A DNA stretch of 64,000 bases from Streptomyces reniochalinae (lineage in GTDB: Bacteria > Actinomycetota > Actinomycetes > Streptomycetales > Streptomycetaceae). The notes under the pieces are model-generated. The model did not search any database. It was not told the origin of the DNA and saw only the letters and a list, made by a program, of their open reading frames with translations. The stretch covers positions 248,001 to 312,000 of the forward strand of contig NZ_QOIM01000042.1 in the NCBI RefSeq assembly GCF_003323735.1, read 5' to 3'. The translations under genes were made by a program, and so were the position numbers. Shown in pieces: positions 62,932 to 64,000 of the stretch. Each line of letters begins with the position of its first letter. Position 1 is the stretch's first letter.

Positions 62932-64000
62932 ATGAGCGAAGGAGTGGGAGAGCCCGAAGCGGAGCGCGGGGTGCGGGGGCGGCCGCCGGCGTGGGTCGCG
63001 GACGCGGTCTCGGCGCGTGCGACAGCACAGGGAGCACCGAGTGGACGAAGCCCGGCGCCGCGCCGGGTCGAGGGTGACGACGACGCGGGGACGGCAGGTC
63101 CGCCGGGAGACCGCGGAGGGACAGTGGCGAGCCCGGCCGGTGACCAGGGCGGGGTGGCGGGGAGTCCAGGTGGTGACCAGGGCGGGTGGGAGGGCCCGCG
63201 AGGTGAGAAGGACGGCGTAGCCGTCGCGGACGGTCGGCCCGCCGTGAGCGGGGCCGGCGTGCGCAGCCGTCGTCCGGCCCGGCGCCGACCACCCCGGGGG
63301 CCGCGGGGCAACCCCGGCACGGGTCCGGGCCGGCGGGACGGACACCGCCTCGTACGTCGCTCGCGGCGCACGGCGCCCGATCCGGGAGGGACAGCGACCC
63401 GCGCCAGGTCACTGCTCACCGAGGCCCCGCCCCATGGTGAGACGGCTCCGCTCCCGGATGAGACGGCTCCGCTTCCGGATGAGACGGCTCCGCCTCCGGG
63501 CAGCGCGACGGCCCCGCTTCCGGGCACGACGGCCGCCTTCCACGAGGGGGCGCCGCCTCTTGTTGAACCATTCGCCGAGCCTCTCGCCGAGCCTCTCGCC
63601 GAGCCTCTCGCCGAGCCTCTCGCCGAGCCTCTCGCCGAGCCTCTCGCCGAGCCGCTCGGCGAGGGGGAGGCGCTGCCCGAGCCCCGCGCCAGGACCCGTC
63701 CTCTCGTCGAGCGGCCCGCGCCCGAGCACGAGACGTGGGCCATGCCCCGCGCGGAGGCCATCGCGGCGGCCCGTGAGGCCGTCCACCGGAGCCGCGAGCG
63801 ACTCCACCCCGGGCCGGACCGGAGGGGTGAGTGGCCGGGGGACGAGTGGAGCGGCGGCGCGGCCCGGCCGCCGGGCCCCGAGCCGCACCGTCGCGAGGGG
63901 CAGGTGCCTCCGAGGAGCAGGCGGTACGCAGGGGGAGCCGAACCTCTCCCGCCTGCCGCACGGCGGCACGAAGAGGAGCACGGGGAGGACGAGGGTCCCG
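62932..64000 (+). CDS. long low-complexity N-terminus, probably a ComEA-like protein, 3' end outside the window
   Basis: Frame open for at least 356 codons to the window edge. After MSEGVGEPEAERGVRGRPP the sequence is Gly/Pro/Arg-rich and disordered, with 3 copies of a 7-residue unit (ETAPLPD type, 63439-63501) and 7 copies of a 4-residue unit (63571-63654). A later segment (TWAMPRAEAIAAAREAVHRSRERLHPG) may be helical. No membrane helix or HhH domain is reached yet. The ComEA call rests only on recalled gene order after degV. The leaderless-type start and high GC support coding; the minus-strand frames here are shadows. Confidence 0.6.
   Translation, partial: MSEGVGEPEAERGVRGRPPAWVADAVSARATAQGAPSGRSPAPRRVEGDDDAGTAGPPGDRGGTVASPAGDQGGVAGSPGGDQGGWEGPRGEKDGVAVADGRPAVSGAGVRSRRPARRRPPRGPRGNPGTGPGRRDGHRLVRRSRRTAPDPGGTATRARSLLTEAPPHGETAPLPDETAPLPDETAPPPGSATAPLPGTTAAFHEGAPPLVEPFAEPLAEPLAEPLAEPLAEPLAEPLAEPLGEGEALPEPRARTRPLVERPAPEHETWAMPRAEAIAAAREAVHRSRERLHPGPDRRGEWPGDEWSGGAARPPGPEPHRREGQVPPRSRRYAGGAEPLPPAARRHEEEHGEDEGP
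63439..63501 (+). repeat. 21-bp tandem repeat, three units
   Basis: Units at 63439, 63460 and 63481 start with GAGACGGCTCCG; they encode ETAPLPD, ETAPLPD, ETAPPPG. Confidence 0.85.
63571..63654 (+). repeat. 12-bp tandem repeat, seven units
   Basis: One TTCGCCGAGCCT then six CTCGCCGAGCC(T/G); in-frame, encoding FAEP followed by six LAEP. Near-perfect identity implies recent expansion. Confidence 0.92.

Noticed and set aside
62898..63981. Several minus-strand frames over the last gene
   Set aside because: Arg/Ser/Gly repeats mirrored from the plus-strand tandem repeats; no starts with ribosome sites and poorer third-position pattern.

Overview
The window is high-GC actinobacterial chromosome, almost certainly Streptomyces. 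The supporting signs are strong G/C third-position bias, frequent GTG starts, GTGA/ATGA stop-start overlaps, many -10 hexamers placed 6-8 nt upstream of start codons (leaderless transcripts), and a conserved core gene order (tig-clpP1-clpP2-clpX-valS-folC-ndk-mreBCD-mrdA-rodA-rne-rplU-rpmA-obg-proB-proA-nadD-rsfS-leuS). I see no insertion sequence, phage, CRISPR array, rRNA or biosynthetic cluster. Species and synteny statements come from memory of the families, not from a search.

Layout. 1-2.9 kb: MacB/FtsX-type ABC exporter, with the ATPase cut by the window edge. 3-5 kb: membrane acyltransferase (minus) and a small membrane protein. 5.2-5.5 kb: divergent tRNA-Gly and tRNA-Pro. 5.6-10 kb: protein quality control (trigger factor, two ClpP peptidases, ClpX) with a ClgR-type operator. 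10-13.4 kb: three paralogous proline-rich membrane proteins in tandem (minus). 13.5-21.6 kb: valS, a TetR/SDR pair, an orphan sugar-type binding lipoprotein, folC, a DUF4233 protein and ndk. 21.9-28.3 kb: cell-wall elongation set mreB, mreC, mreD, PBP2 and RodA.

28.4-39.6 kb: a radical SAM protein and its partner (TIGR03960/TIGR03936 type), separated by a shortened GNAT and a tiny basic ORF; then RNase E/G, ribosomal proteins L21 and L27, and Obg. 39.6-43.4 kb (minus): secreted PLD-like protein and a CDP-glycerol glycerophosphotransferase-like membrane protein. 43.6-47.3 kb: proline synthesis (proB, proA) around a conserved hypothetical gene. 47.5-54.9 kb: two related single-pass proteins, an M48 protease, a 56-residue membrane protein, nadD, a LytR-C-terminal protein, rsfS and a histidine phosphatase. 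55-57.5 kb: two identical tRNA-Ala genes inside a 180-bp direct duplication that brackets two small Cys-rich proteins and a GT87-type membrane enzyme. 57.8-62.8 kb: leuS with its own leader-peptide attenuator, a membrane-anchored coiled protein and degV. The window ends inside a long repetitive N-terminus, by position probably ComEA-like, preceded by two DnaA-box-like sites.

The most notable points are: the complete leucine attenuator at leuS, whose 12-residue leader peptide is itself leaderless; two genes whose only credible start is CTG; a recurrent leaderless promoter/start module; the triplicated proline-rich membrane proteins; DnaA-box-like sites around a 16-bp palindrome before the last gene; and several in-frame or intergenic microduplications.
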